From contig NZ_WJFC01000290.1 in the NCBI RefSeq assembly GCF_009725235.1, positions 1 through 12,892 on the forward strand: a stretch of 12,892 nucleotides of DNA. Direction: 5' to 3'. This DNA comes from Scytonema sp. UIC 10036. GTDB taxonomy: Bacteria; Cyanobacteriota; Cyanobacteriia; Cyanobacteriales; Nostocaceae. Below, in pieces: positions 1-7,217 of the stretch; positions within the stretch are counted from its first letter, which is position 1; each line of letters opens with the position of its first letter. The translations under genes were made by a program, and so were the position numbers. The notes beneath the pieces are model-generated. The model saw only the letters and a list, made by a program, of their open reading frames with translations. It made no database searches and was not told the origin of the DNA.

Positions 1-38
1 GTTCAAGGGTAAGTTTGCTCAGATTCCCCCCTCGTTCC

Positions 39-88
39 CCTCGTTCCCAGCCTGAGGCTGGGAATGCCTTTTAAGAGGCTCCGCCTCC
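39..88 (+). repeat. Double-hairpin intergenic repeat, left copy
   Basis: This 50-bp element has two adjacent hairpins. The first has 10-base arms TTCCCAGCCT and AGGCTGGGAA around a single G (44-64). The second is GAGGC-TCC-GCCTC (75-87). The same element recurs in the opposite orientation at 917-966 with 47 of 50 bases identical, the differences lying only in the linker between the hairpins. A partial bracket, CTCGTTCC at 31-38 and CTGGGAACGAG at 135-145, suggests the left copy belongs to a longer palindromic unit. Repeats of this kind are typical of intergenic DNA in filamentous cyanobacteria. No coding role is visible. Confidence 0.85.
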
Positions 89-171
89 TGTATGGCGAAG
101 CAGCAGCCCATCCGTCTGCATTCTATGCCTCTAGCTGGGAACGAGAGGGTACCACAGAGGGTTATCGTCCC

Positions 172-200
172 AGTTGAGTGTGAGGAAAATAAGATATAAT
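172..200 (+). promoter_or_regulatory. Putative promoter of the toxin-antitoxin operon
   Basis: A perfect -10 hexamer TATAAT lies at 195-200. A weak -35 candidate, AGTTGA at 172-177, is 17 bp upstream. Transcription would begin near 207, about 30 nt before the ATG at 237. The site falls inside the longer open frame that starts with TTG at 174, which argues against that upstream start. The promoter is inferred from sequence alone. Confidence 0.5.
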
Positions 201-236
201 CTTGTTGCTTATGTCAAAATTATAAAAATATGTCAT

Positions 237-485
237 ATGCAAGCAATTAAGACAAAAATTTCAGAGGGTGGTAGAGTTGTAATCCCATCAGAGTATCGCA
301 AACAACTGGGGTTGGAAGTGGGCGATGAAGTCATCATTAGTTTAGTGAATGGGGAAGTGAGAATTTTTACACTAGATGTGGCAATTAAGCGATCGCAAGA
401 AATAGTACGTAGATATATCCCGGAAGGGCGATCGCTGAGTGATGAGCTAGTAGCAGAACGGCGTCAGGAGAGTTTGCGTGAGTAA
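237..485 (+). CDS. AbrB/MazE-fold antitoxin (VapB-type)
   Basis: This is an 82-residue protein whose N-terminal half (residues 5-45) matches the swapped-hairpin AbrB/SpoVT DNA-binding fold: ISEGGRVVIPSEYRKQLGL, then a GDEV turn and a VNGEVRIF strand. Such proteins bind their own promoter as dimers. The basic/acidic C-terminal tail (residues 50-82) is expected to wrap the toxin and block its active site. The ATG at 237 is preferred over an upstream in-frame TTG at 174 because the AbrB domain begins right after it and a TATAAT box lies upstream. The stop overlaps the toxin start by 8 bp, so the two are translationally coupled. Two HIP1 octamers lie in its coding sequence. The family call is secure; the cellular target of the pair is not visible. 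Confidence 0.9.
   Translation: MQAIKTKISEGGRVVIPSEYRKQLGLEVGDEVIISLVNGEVRIFTLDVAIKRSQEIVRRYIPEGRSLSDELVAERRQESLRE
389..435. other. Pair of HIP1 palindromes (GCGATCGC)
   Basis: GCGATCGC occurs at 389-396 and 428-435 within the antitoxin coding sequence, the closest pair apart from dnaK (10744 and 10846). HIP1 is overrepresented in most cyanobacterial genomes. Its presence here suggests the toxin-antitoxin pair has long resided in, or came from, a HIP1-rich cyanobacterium. Confidence 0.8.
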
Positions 486-861
486 TTATGTTCTGGATGC
501 TTCTGCGATTTTGGCGCTTTTAAACAATGAGCCTGGAAGTGAAAGGGTAATAAGTGTTCTTACTGAAGCCGCTATCAGTAGTGTGAATTTGAGCGAAGTT
601 ATAGCTAGATTTGCCGATAGTGGAATGTCTGAGACAGAAATGAGGGAAGTCATCAGTACTTTGGGTTTAGAAATTATTCACTTTGACGCTGAAATGGCTT
701 ACCGTGCGGGAATTTTACGTCCGCTAACAAGACAAGCTGGATTATCATTTGGCGATCGCGTATGCTTAGCACTCGGTCAATACTTGGGTTTGCCAATACT
801 AACTACTGATAAAGCGTGGGCTGATTTAGAACTGGGGATAAATGTGCAGGTGATTCGGTAG
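478..861 (+). CDS. vapC: PIN-domain ribonuclease toxin (VapC-type)
   Basis: This 127-residue protein is a single PIN domain of normal VapC length. The four conserved acidic residues that bind the metal for RNA cleavage are all in place: Asp7 in VLDASAILALL, Glu40 in VNLSEV, Asp93 in LSFGDRVCLALG and Asp111 in ILTTDKAW. The fold therefore looks intact and probably active as an endoribonuclease; VapC toxins of known target cut tRNA or rRNA. Translation starts at GTG 478, overlapping the antitoxin by 8 bp, the usual arrangement that lets the antitoxin be made first. Regulation is expected to be by binding of the antitoxin-toxin complex to the shared promoter. The specific RNA target cannot be read from sequence. 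Confidence 0.93.
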   Translation: MSNYVLDASAILALLNNEPGSERVISVLTEAAISSVNLSEVIARFADSGMSETEMREVISTLGLEIIHFDAEMAYRAGILRPLTRQAGLSFGDRVCLALGQYLGLPILTTDKAWADLELGINVQVIR

Positions 862-916
862 CACTTACAGCACAGAACCGTGCTTTGTCGGTTTTGGCGT
901 CTCTACTTGTTTGACT

Positions 917-966
917 GGAGGCGGAGCCTCCCAATAGGCATTCCCAGCCTGAGGCTGGGAACGAGG
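917..966 (-). repeat. Double-hairpin intergenic repeat, right copy (inverted)
   Basis: Read on the minus strand, this is the same 50-bp element as at 39-88, with 3 mismatches. Here the second hairpin is a full GGAGGC-TCC-GCCTCC. The two copies face each other and bracket the toxin-antitoxin operon. Confidence 0.85.
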
Positions 967-971
967 AGAGG

Positions 972-998
972 AAAAAAAAGTCCGCCTGCGCGGACTTT
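972..998 (-). terminator. Rho-independent-like terminator of clpC
   Basis: A perfect 9-bp stem (AAAGTCCGC at 977-985, GCGGACTTT at 990-998) closes a CTGC loop. On the minus strand it is followed by a T-tract (the eight A bases at 972-979). It lies about 70 nt beyond the clpC stop. The stem is GC-rich in the middle, as expected for an intrinsic terminator. Confidence 0.7.
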
Positions 999-1009
999 AG
1001 TTTGTGTAG

Positions 1010-1040
1010 CCCCACACATGAGCGTGTGAGGGCATTTTTT
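1010..1040 (+). terminator. Possible terminator for the toxin-antitoxin operon
   Basis: CCCCACAC (1010-1017) pairs with GTGTGAGG (1024-1031) around a six-base loop, with A1029 bulged. Six T bases follow at 1035-1040. It stands at the right end of the vapC-clpC convergent gap and could stop plus-strand transcripts before they run antisense into clpC. It is weaker than the hairpin at 977-998. Confidence 0.45.
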
Positions 1041-1066
1041 ATTGTTCGTTAACAGCAACTCTTTCC

Positions 1067-3538
1067 TTAGGACTCAACTCCGGGGGTTAACAATTCCCGA
1101 CGCTGTTCGCCTCTGACAATCACATTACCAGTGTCATCGACATCAACAATGGCGGTATCGCCTTCCTTGATGCGACCCGAGAGAATTTCTTCAGCAAGGC
1201 TGTCTTCCAACAAGCGCATAATAGCCCGACGTAATGGTCTTGCACCGTAACTTGGGCTGTAACCTTCTTGGATGAGACGGTCTTTGAATCCTTGGGTGAC
1301 TTCCATGGTGATGCCTTTTTCGGCTAGGCGACCAAAGACTTCCTTGAGCATGATGTCGGAGATTTGCGACACTTCTTCTTTGGAAAGCTGGCGGAAGACA
1401 ATGATTTCATCCAGACGGTTGAGGAATTCTGGACGGAAGTACTGTTTGAGTTCTTCGTTCACCAAAGACTTGATCCGGTTGTACTGTGCTTCGGATGCAT
1501 CTTCAGCAACGTCGAAACCAAATCCGCTACCGCTCTTCTCAATCACCTTAGAACCAATGTTGGATGTCAAAATCAGCAAGGTGTTCTTGAAGTCTACGGT
1601 GCGACCCTTAGCATCAGTCAAGCGACCATCTTCCAAAATTTGCAGCAGCATATTGAAGACGTCGGGGTGTGCTTTTTCGATTTCGTCGAACAGCACAACT
1701 GTGTAGGGGCGACGGCGCACGGCTTCTGTCAATTGACCGCCTTCGTTATATCCGACATATCCTGGAGGTGAACCAATCAGCTTGCTGACGGTATGGCGTT
1801 CCATATATTCGGACATATCCAAGCGAATCATTGCTTCTTCGGAACCGAAGAAGTAGGAAGCTAGGGCTTTTGCCAACTCAGTTTTACCTACACCTGTTGG
1901 ACCGGAGAAGATAAAGCTGGCAATTGGTCGATTGGGGTTCTTCAAACCGACACGCGCACGGCGAATAGCTCGTGAAACCGCTTTCACAGCATCTTCTTGT
2001 CCGATAAGGCGTTGGTGCAGAGTGTCTTCCATGTGCAACAACTTCTCGGATTCAGATTCTGTGAGTTTGTTCACAGGAACTCCCGTCCAAGAAGCAACAA
2101 TGTGGGCAATGTCCTCTTCTGTGACAACAGGTTCATCACCTTCATTGCGGGTTGAATTCGTTTTGCTTTGAGCAATAGCGCGAATTTCGGCTTTGATTTC
2201 CATTTCGCGATCGCGCAATTCCCCTGCTCTATCAAAGTCTTGAGCGCGGACTGCATCGTCTTTCTCTTTCAAAATCTGACGCAGTTCTCTGTCTAACTCT
2301 TTAGCTGCGGGTGGCAATTGGGAGTTGATCAAGCGTACCCTCGAACCAGCTTCGTCAATCAAGTCGATAGCTTTGTCTGGTAAGTAACGGTCACTAATAT
2401 AACGGTCGGATAATTTCGCCGCCGCTACCAATGCTTCATCAGAGATTTTTAGTTTGTGGTGCTGTTCGTAACGATCTCGCAGACCATATAGAATTTCAAT
2501 AGTTTCTTCTACTGACGGTTCACCTACCATCACTGGCTGGAAGCGACGTTCTAGGGCTGCATCACGCTCAATGTGTTTGCGATATTCATCTAGAGTTGTT
2601 GCACCAATACACTGCAACTCACCTCGCGCCAAGGCTGGTTTGAGGATATTTGCTGCATCGATAGCGCCTTCTGCTGCACCTGCACCGATCAGGGTGTGTA
2701 CCTCGTCTATGACAAGAACGACGTTACCCGCTTGACGAATTTCATCCATGATTTTCTTCAAGCGTTCTTCAAACTCACCTCGGTACTTGGTACCTGCGAC
2801 GAGCAGACCGATATCCAGAGTGACAACGCGCTTATCTTCTAGAATGTCCGGGACATCCTTATTAGCAATGCGCTGAGCTAGACCTTCAGCAATGGCTGTT
2901 TTACCAACCCCCGGTTCCCCAATCAGCACTGGATTATTTTTTGTCCGGCGACCCAAAATTTGGATCACGCGTTCAATTTCTTTAGCTCTTCCTACAACTG
3001 GATCGAGCTTTCCATCTGCTGCCATTTGGGTCAAGTTCGAGCCAAACTCATCCAAAGTCGGGGTTTTGTTACCGCGAGATGGACCTCCTGGGGTGACCTC
3101 AGCTGTTTCTCCCAGCATTCGGATCACTTGGGTTCTAACCTTAGATAGATCTACGCCTAGATTTTCTAGTACTCTGGCTGCTACACCTTCTCCTTCTCGG
3201 ATTAAGCCCAACAGCAGATGCTCGGTACCAATGTAGTTATGCCCTAATTGGCGCGCTTCTTCCAAGGATAGCTCCAGAACTCGCTTTGCTCGTGGCGTGA
3301 ACGGAATTTCCACTGCCACAAAGCCCGAACCCCGGCCTATGATCTTTTCTACTTCAATCCGAGCGTCTTTGAGATTGACGCCCATTGATTTCAGTACCTT
3401 AGCCGCCACGCCGGTACCTTCTCCAATTAGACCCAAGAGGATCTGCTCGGTACCCACGAAATTGTGCCCAAGGCGGCGAGCTTCTTCCTGGGCTAGCATG
3501 ATAACCTTAATGGCTTTTTCTGTGAAGCGTTCAAACAT
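1067..3538 (-). CDS. clpC: ClpC, HSP100 AAA+ unfoldase of the Clp protease
   Basis: This 823-residue protein is an ATP-driven unfoldase that feeds substrates into the ClpP-type proteolytic core. Two Clp-N repeats occupy residues 1-144. AAA+ domain 1 has Walker A GEPGVGKT (207-214) and Walker B VLVIDE (274-279). The middle domain carries a UVR-like coiled segment (about 419-452). AAA+ domain 2 has Walker A GPTGVGKT (546-553) and Walker B VVLFDE (614-619). GFGF at 672-675 lies where ClpC proteins carry the loop that docks on ClpP. All motifs are intact and the length is normal for cyanobacterial and plastid ClpC. The ATG at 3538 is followed directly by the conserved MFERFTEKA start. In cyanobacteria and chloroplasts ClpC is generally essential and works with a mixed ClpP/ClpR core; that is family knowledge, not seen here. 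It is a single gene with its own leader and terminator. Confidence 0.98.
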   Translation of the reverse strand: MFERFTEKAIKVIMLAQEEARRLGHNFVGTEQILLGLIGEGTGVAAKVLKSMGVNLKDARIEVEKIIGRGSGFVAVEIPFTPRAKRVLELSLEEARQLGHNYIGTEHLLLGLIREGEGVAARVLENLGVDLSKVRTQVIRMLGETAEVTPGGPSRGNKTPTLDEFGSNLTQMAADGKLDPVVGRAKEIERVIQILGRRTKNNPVLIGEPGVGKTAIAEGLAQRIANKDVPDILEDKRVVTLDIGLLVAGTKYRGEFEERLKKIMDEIRQAGNVVLVIDEVHTLIGAGAAEGAIDAANILKPALARGELQCIGATTLDEYRKHIERDAALERRFQPVMVGEPSVEETIEILYGLRDRYEQHHKLKISDEALVAAAKLSDRYISDRYLPDKAIDLIDEAGSRVRLINSQLPPAAKELDRELRQILKEKDDAVRAQDFDRAGELRDREMEIKAEIRAIAQSKTNSTRNEGDEPVVTEEDIAHIVASWTGVPVNKLTESESEKLLHMEDTLHQRLIGQEDAVKAVSRAIRRARVGLKNPNRPIASFIFSGPTGVGKTELAKALASYFFGSEEAMIRLDMSEYMERHTVSKLIGSPPGYVGYNEGGQLTEAVRRRPYTVVLFDEIEKAHPDVFNMLLQILEDGRLTDAKGRTVDFKNTLLILTSNIGSKVIEKSGSGFGFDVAEDASEAQYNRIKSLVNEELKQYFRPEFLNRLDEIIVFRQLSKEEVSQISDIMLKEVFGRLAEKGITMEVTQGFKDRLIQEGYSPSYGARPLRRAIMRLLEDSLAEEILSGRIKEGDTAIVDVDDTGNVIVRGEQRRELLTPGVES

Positions 3539-3990
3539 ATGGCCTTTATCCCATCACCTGCGTCGTGCCGGTACGCTGATTTTAGCACAGGCAAAACAAT
3601 CGGATGCCTGTATAAAGGTGTAGACAACCGAATATTTCTACCCAAATTTTTTGGGTAATTATTAAGTATTTGTTACCGTTTATTTAGTTTTATTTACTTT
3701 GATGTTGTCAGCGTGCTGAGGAGTTAGTCTTTTCTTCTTTCTAAGGATTGACATCAAACAAATATAACTTTGGATAGTTTTTTCAGTCAATCCCAAATAG
3801 AATTATTTATCATTTTTTAATGACTCTGTCAAGCATGAGTTGAACTTTCACACAAAATGTTTATAAGCAAAACACTACAAAGAAAATCTTAAGTTTATTA
3901 AAGCTTTTCATAGTTAGGGTTAGGATTTCCCACCCCCATCCCTACCCCCTAATCCCTACCCCCTAATCCCTACCCCTTAATCCCTACCCC
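3539..3990. other. AT-rich clpC leader region, no gene
   Basis: This 450-bp gap between rimI and clpC has no plausible open frame on either strand. It holds a 17-bp palindrome, ACCCAAA-TTT-TTTGGGT (3640-3656), a spaced inverted pair TTTGATGT (3698-3705) and ACATCAAA (3751-3758), and the heptad array at its left end (described separately). The palindrome about 70 bp upstream of the proposed clpC -10 box could be a regulator site, but nothing identifies a regulator. Confidence 0.6.
3579..3587 (-). promoter_or_regulatory. Possible extended -10 promoter of clpC
   Basis: On the minus strand TGCTAAAAT forms an extended -10 element (TGn plus TAAAAT at 3579-3584) about 41 bp before the ATG. That would give a 5' leader of about 33 nt. 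No good -35 hexamer is present at the usual spacing, which fits an extended -10 promoter but keeps confidence low. Confidence 0.35.
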
Positions 3991-4008
3991 CTACCCTACC
4001 CCATACCC
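3935..4008 (-). repeat. Telomere-like heptad array (GGGGTAG/GGATTAG), G-quadruplex-prone
   Basis: On the plus strand, heptads CTACCCC and CTAATCC (one as TTAATCC) alternate from 3942 to 3990. Degenerate relatives continue to about 4008, and CCCATCC sits at the left edge. The minus strand therefore has many closely spaced runs of three to five G. The array overlaps the last five codons of rimI and supplies its stop codon (3991-3993). A related GGGATTA array lies at 12827-12868. Confidence 0.85.
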
Positions 4009-4554
4009 CAGTCCGCTCGCTAATCCCCATATGCAGTTATCTAAAATTGTCTGAAATTGAGGATGCTGTAAATCTTTCAACCAAAGAATCAGGGCATCCT
4101 CATCATTATCCTTGTAGTAACGCCGTCTGAGTCCGGCAGTTTGGAAGCCAAATTTTTGGTACAAAGCGATGGCGGCTGAGTTAGAAGCGCGTACCTCTAA
4201 TGTTGCTCGCTCTAAGGAGCGATCGCGAGCCAACTTTAGTAGAGAGTAAAGTAAAGCTTGTCCCAAGCCCTGACGTTGGTACTGAGGATGCACGGCCAAG
4301 ATAGTAATGTGCGCTTCATCTAAAATTGACCAAAAGCACCCCATTCCCAACAATTTCGCAACAGAGTGTGGAGAAAATAAACCAAGGAGTTCGCTGTTAG
4401 GGCTGTCTAACTCCCGTTGATACCCTTGGAGAGTCCACAAACCTCCGAAACAGACTCTATCTAAATCTAGCATTTCATCCAGGTCTGCTGATGTGAGTGC
4501 TCTAATTTCTAGTTTTGATTCGTTCACAGGTAAAATAAAGCTCGCATTATCCAT
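3991..4554 (-). CDS. rimI: RimI-like GNAT N-acetyltransferase
   Basis: This GNAT-fold protein has 187 residues from the ATG at 4554. The acetyl-CoA pyrophosphate loop is QRQGLG (93-98), preceded by the strand HITILAVHP. RimI hallmarks follow: TLEVRASNSAAIALYQKFGF (118-137) and RRYYKDNDEDALIL (144-157). RimI acetylates the N terminus of ribosomal protein S18 in Escherichia coli; the cyanobacterial substrate is unproven. The start is uncertain. An open GTG lies at 4596, and a strong AGGAGG (4576-4581) sits 9 nt before an in-frame TTG at 4564-4566 but 21 nt before the ATG, so TTG may be the real start. The last residues (GYGVG) and the stop are encoded by the telomere-like array. It diverges from lysA across a short shared gap. 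Confidence 0.88.
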   Translation of the reverse strand: MDNASFILPVNESKLEIRALTSADLDEMLDLDRVCFGGLWTLQGYQRELDSPNSELLGLFSPHSVAKLLGMGCFWSILDEAHITILAVHPQYQRQGLGQALLYSLLKLARDRSLERATLEVRASNSAAIALYQKFGFQTAGLRRRYYKDNDEDALILWLKDLQHPQFQTILDNCIWGLASGLGYGVG

Positions 4555-4575
4555 ATGCCAAAGCAACAGGGCGTT

Positions 4576-4581
4576 CCTCCT
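4576..4581 (-). promoter_or_regulatory. Strong ribosome binding site that bears on the rimI start
   Basis: The minus strand reads AGGAGG here. The spacing is 9 nt to an in-frame TTG (4566-4564) and 21 nt to the first ATG (4554). Conventional spacing favours TTG as the start, adding four residues (first residue read as Met, then LWH) before the ATG. Confidence 0.5.
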
Positions 4582-4653
4582 ACCTTTCTTGTACACTGAG
4601 AAACGGAGGATTCACTCACGCCCTGAAATTAAATAAGGACAACTCTTACAGTT

Positions 4654-6108
4654 ATGGTATCGACACACTCTACTGGGGTTCAAGATTCTGGTAGTAAATA
4701 TTTATCACAAGCAAATCGTGAAAGCACAGAAACTTCACCAAACCAGGAACTATTACCGCTGACCGCTAGAATTAACAGCCGCGATTGCCTGGAAATAGGC
4801 GGTTGTGATGTTACAACTATGGTTCAGCAGTTTGGTTCACCACTATATATTTTAGACGAAGAAACCTTACGCACCGCTTGTCGCCAATATCGCGACAGTT
4901 TTAAGCGTTACTATAAAGGTGAATCTCAAGTGATTTACGCATCAAAAGCGTGGAGTTGCTTGGCAGTTTGTGCGATCGTAGCCTCAGAAGGTTTGGGAAT
5001 AGATGTAGTTTCAAGCGGTGAACTCTACACCGCTTTGACTGCGGGTGTGAGTCCTGACAAGATATACTTCCATGGTAATAATAAATCTCGCGAAGAATTA
5101 ATTTTTGCCATTCAGTCAAGCTGCACCATTGTTGTAGATAACTGGTATGAGTTGCAGACCCTCGTCGAGTTGGGATTTTCGATAGCTGATTTTGGATTGG
5201 AAACTACTAGCGAACAATCCAAAATCCAAAATCCAAAATCCAAAATCCCCATTATGCTTCGGCTGACACCGGGAATAGAATGCCATACTCACGAATACAT
5301 CCGTACAGGACATTTGGATAGCAAATTTGGATTCGATCCCAATGAAATTGAAGAGTTGTTTACCTTTGTCAGTCAACAACCAGGTTTAAATTGCGTTGGT
5401 TTACACGCTCACATTGGGTCTCAAATTTTTGAACGCCAACCCCATCAAGATCTAGCTGCTGTGATGGTGCAGTGGATGAGTAAAGCAGCCCGCTACGATT
5501 TAGCTGTCAAAGAGTTAAACGTAGGCGGCGGTTTGGGAATTAAGTATACTGAATCAGACGATCCACCTAGCATTGAAGAATGGGTTAAACCAATTTGTGA
5601 AGTCATTCAAAAAGCTTGTGCTGCAGAAAATTTACCTTTGCCAAAGCTAATCGCCGAACCAGGACGTTCTCTGATTGGTTCTTCATGTATCACAGCTTAC
5701 ACCATTGGTTCATCTAAGGTTGTTCCTGACATCCGTAATTATGTATCCGTTGATGGGGGTATGTCTGATAATCCCCGTCCAATTACATACCAGTCTATCT
5801 ATCGTGCGGTAGTTGCCAATCGAATGTCCAGTCCGCTTACAGAAATTGTGACAATTGCCGGAAAACACTGTGAATCTGGGGATATTGTAATAAAGGATGC
5901 CCAGCTGCCAAAACATCAACCGGGGGATATTCTCGTAGTGATGGCAACTGGTGCTTACAATTACAGTATGGCATCTAACTACAATCGCTTGCCTCGACCT
6001 GCGGCGGTTGTAGTGGCGAATGGCGAAGCAAATTTAATTTTGCGACGCGAAACTTATCAAGATTTAATTCGACAAGATTGCCTACCTGAAAGAGTAAAAG
6101 AACGATGA
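4654..6108 (+). CDS. lysA: Diaminopimelate decarboxylase
   Basis: This 484-residue PLP enzyme of fold-type III converts meso-diaminopimelate to lysine and CO2, the last step of lysine synthesis. The PLP-binding lysine is Lys98 in YASKAW. Other family motifs are GLHAHIGSQ (249-257), the glycine run NVGGGLGIKY (289-298), AEPGRS (334-339), CESGD (406-410) and GAYNYSMASNYN (433-444). The N-terminal 45 residues form a poorly conserved extension. The ATG at 4654 has AAGGA at 4633-4637, 16 nt upstream, so the ribosome site is weak. Residues about 183-199 are encoded by a heptad array, a probable in-frame repeat insertion (see findings). The stop TGA (6106-6108) lies in the first unit of a second array. 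It is first of three co-directional genes with cdaA and uppS. Confidence 0.97.
   Translation: MVSTHSTGVQDSGSKYLSQANRESTETSPNQELLPLTARINSRDCLEIGGCDVTTMVQQFGSPLYILDEETLRTACRQYRDSFKRYYKGESQVIYASKAWSCLAVCAIVASEGLGIDVVSSGELYTALTAGVSPDKIYFHGNNKSREELIFAIQSSCTIVVDNWYELQTLVELGFSIADFGLETTSEQSKIQNPKSKIPIMLRLTPGIECHTHEYIRTGHLDSKFGFDPNEIEELFTFVSQQPGLNCVGLHAHIGSQIFERQPHQDLAAVMVQWMSKAARYDLAVKELNVGGGLGIKYTESDDPPSIEEWVKPICEVIQKACAAENLPLPKLIAEPGRSLIGSSCITAYTIGSSKVVPDIRNYVSVDGGMSDNPRPITYQSIYRAVVANRMSSPLTEIVTIAGKHCESGDIVIKDAQLPKHQPGDILVVMATGAYNYSMASNYNRLPRPAAVVVANGEANLILRRETYQDLIRQDCLPERVKER
5188..5248 (+). repeat. ATCCAAA heptad array inside lysA with inverted partner
   Basis: Four exact ATCCAAA units (5217-5244) and a partial fifth lie inside the lysA frame. 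CAATCCAAAATC (5215-5226) is the exact reverse complement of GATTTTGGATTG (5188-5199), 15 nt upstream, so the transcript could form a 12-bp hairpin. The encoded segment is SKIQNPKSKI, low in complexity and unlike the surrounding conserved enzyme. Confidence 0.85.
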
Positions 6109-6275
6109 AGGATAAAGGATAAAAGAGAAAGGATGAAGCATAAAGGAGCGAGGATAAAAAAAGATGAAAGTAAAAAAGTAAAATTTTATACCTTAAACTT
6201 TAAACTTTATACTTTATCTTCCTTCCTTTATACCTCAGACTTCATCCTTCATACTTCTTACTTGATACTTTCACG
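6105..6275 (+). repeat. Degenerate heptad arrays in palindromic arrangement, lysA-cdaA gap
   Basis: From 6105 the plus strand reads as eight degenerate heptads (ATGAAGG, ATAAAGG, ATAAAAG, AGAAAGG, ATGAAGC, ATAAAGG, AGCGAGG, ATAAAAA) to 6160. From about 6185 to 6275 the same purine-rich pattern runs on the other strand (TAAAGTA, TAAAGTT and TGAAGGA types). The gap is thus purine-rich then pyrimidine-rich and could fold into a long imperfect hairpin. The first unit holds the lysA stop codon. No open frame is present. Confidence 0.75.
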
Positions 6276-6284
6276 CCAGATGTC

Positions 6285-7217
6285 ATGGGAGATTGGTGGA
6301 AGCAATGGCTGACTACTTTATGGGCACAGTCCTTGCTAGTTCAGACTCTGGATATTCTGTTAGTACTGGCGCTGACGTACATGATACTAGTTATTATTAG
6401 TGAGCGTCGAACACTGTGGATGGTGCGGGGATTCATCGTTTTGATGTTGGCATCAGCCATCAGTGGCAGACTAGAGTTACATTTGTTGAATTTTGTATTA
6501 GAAAAGTTAGTGATTGGCTGTGCTGTCGCAATGGCGGTTGCTCTTCAGTCAGAGTTTCGCCGATTTTTAGAACAATTGGGAAGAGGCGAATTCAAGCAAC
6601 TTTTTCAACCGTCCCGTCTGGCGGTTCCGAAGTCTGATAGTGTAATTGATGAAATTGTCGATGCTGTTAAAGAGCTATCGAAAAACCGGATCGGAGCTTT
6701 GCTCATTTTGGAAACTACAGGTCCAATTGACGAACGGGATTTTTCTGTACCGGGCGTCAAACTGAATGCCGAGGTTTCCAAAGAACTTATACAGACTATT
6801 TTTCAGCCAAAAACTCTCCTGCACGATGGAGCGACCTTAATTCGTGGTTCGCGGATTGTGTCATCAGGTATTATTTTACCTCTTTCAGGACGTACTGCCT
6901 CGCGCCAGTTGGGAACACGCCACCGCGCAGCGATGGGAATTACTGAACGGGTTGAAAATTGCATCTGTGTTGTTGTATCCGAAGAAACGGGTTCCATTTC
7001 TCTAGCAGAACGGGGAACTCTCAATAGACCGCTGACCATTACAAAGCTGAAAGAGTCGTTAGAGGATCGATTTTCCCCCACTGTGGATAGGGAAGCTGTT
7101 GCTCCTGGTTTGTTAAGTTTAGGTCGTCAGATAGGTCGTCAAATTCAAAGTAAAGCACTATCACCCATATTACGTTTACTCGGATTACCATCGACTGCTT
7201 CGCGAGATAAAAAATGA
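6285..7217 (+). CDS. cdaA: Membrane diadenylate cyclase (c-di-AMP synthase), CdaA type
   Basis: This 310-residue protein makes cyclic di-AMP from two ATP at the cytoplasmic membrane. Three predicted membrane helices (about 20-39, 45-61, 65-88) precede a cytosolic DAC domain (about 115-260). It has the two catalytic signatures, DGA (181-183, in LLHDGATLI) and RHR (212-214, in GTRHRAA), plus [10 protein letters not shown] (232-241). These are the residues that bind ATP and metal in DAC enzymes, so it should be active. In cyanobacteria c-di-AMP has been linked to potassium/osmotic balance and survival in the dark. The start is ATG 6285 with no clear Shine-Dalgarno. Its stop overlaps the uppS start by 4 bp (ATGA). 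The cdaR-glmM neighbours usual in Firmicutes are absent; lysA and uppS flank it instead. Confidence 0.95.
   Translation: MGDWWKQWLTTLWAQSLLVQTLDILLVLALTYMILVIISERRTLWMVRGFIVLMLASAISGRLELHLLNFVLEKLVIGCAVAMAVALQSEFRRFLEQLGRGEFKQLFQPSRLAVPKSDSVIDEIVDAVKELSKNRIGALLILETTGPIDERDFSVPGVKLNAEVSKELIQTIFQPKTLLHDGATLIRGSRIVSSGIILPLSGRTASRQLGTRHRAAMGITERVENCICVVVSEETGSISLAERGTLNRPLTITKLKESLEDRFSPTVDREAVAPGLLSLGRQIGRQIQSKALSPILRLLGLPSTASRDKK

Noticed and set aside
803..1015. 70-residue minus-strand open frame across the vapC end and the right repeat
   Set aside because: It runs through the double-hairpin repeat and antisense to vapC, with no recognisable domain. It looks like a chance frame.
1272..1706. 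Long plus-strand open frames antisense to clpC (also 1364-1771, 1932-2171 and 2892-3236)
   Set aside because: All lie opposite highly conserved ClpC coding sequence. Their composition follows from the complementary strand, and no domain is visible.
3698..3758. Inverted pair TTTGATGT and ACATCAAA with a 45-bp spacer upstream of clpC, and a nearby TTGACA
   Set aside because: Eight-base pairs at this spacing are expected by chance in AT-rich DNA, and the TTGACA has no matching -10 at the right distance.
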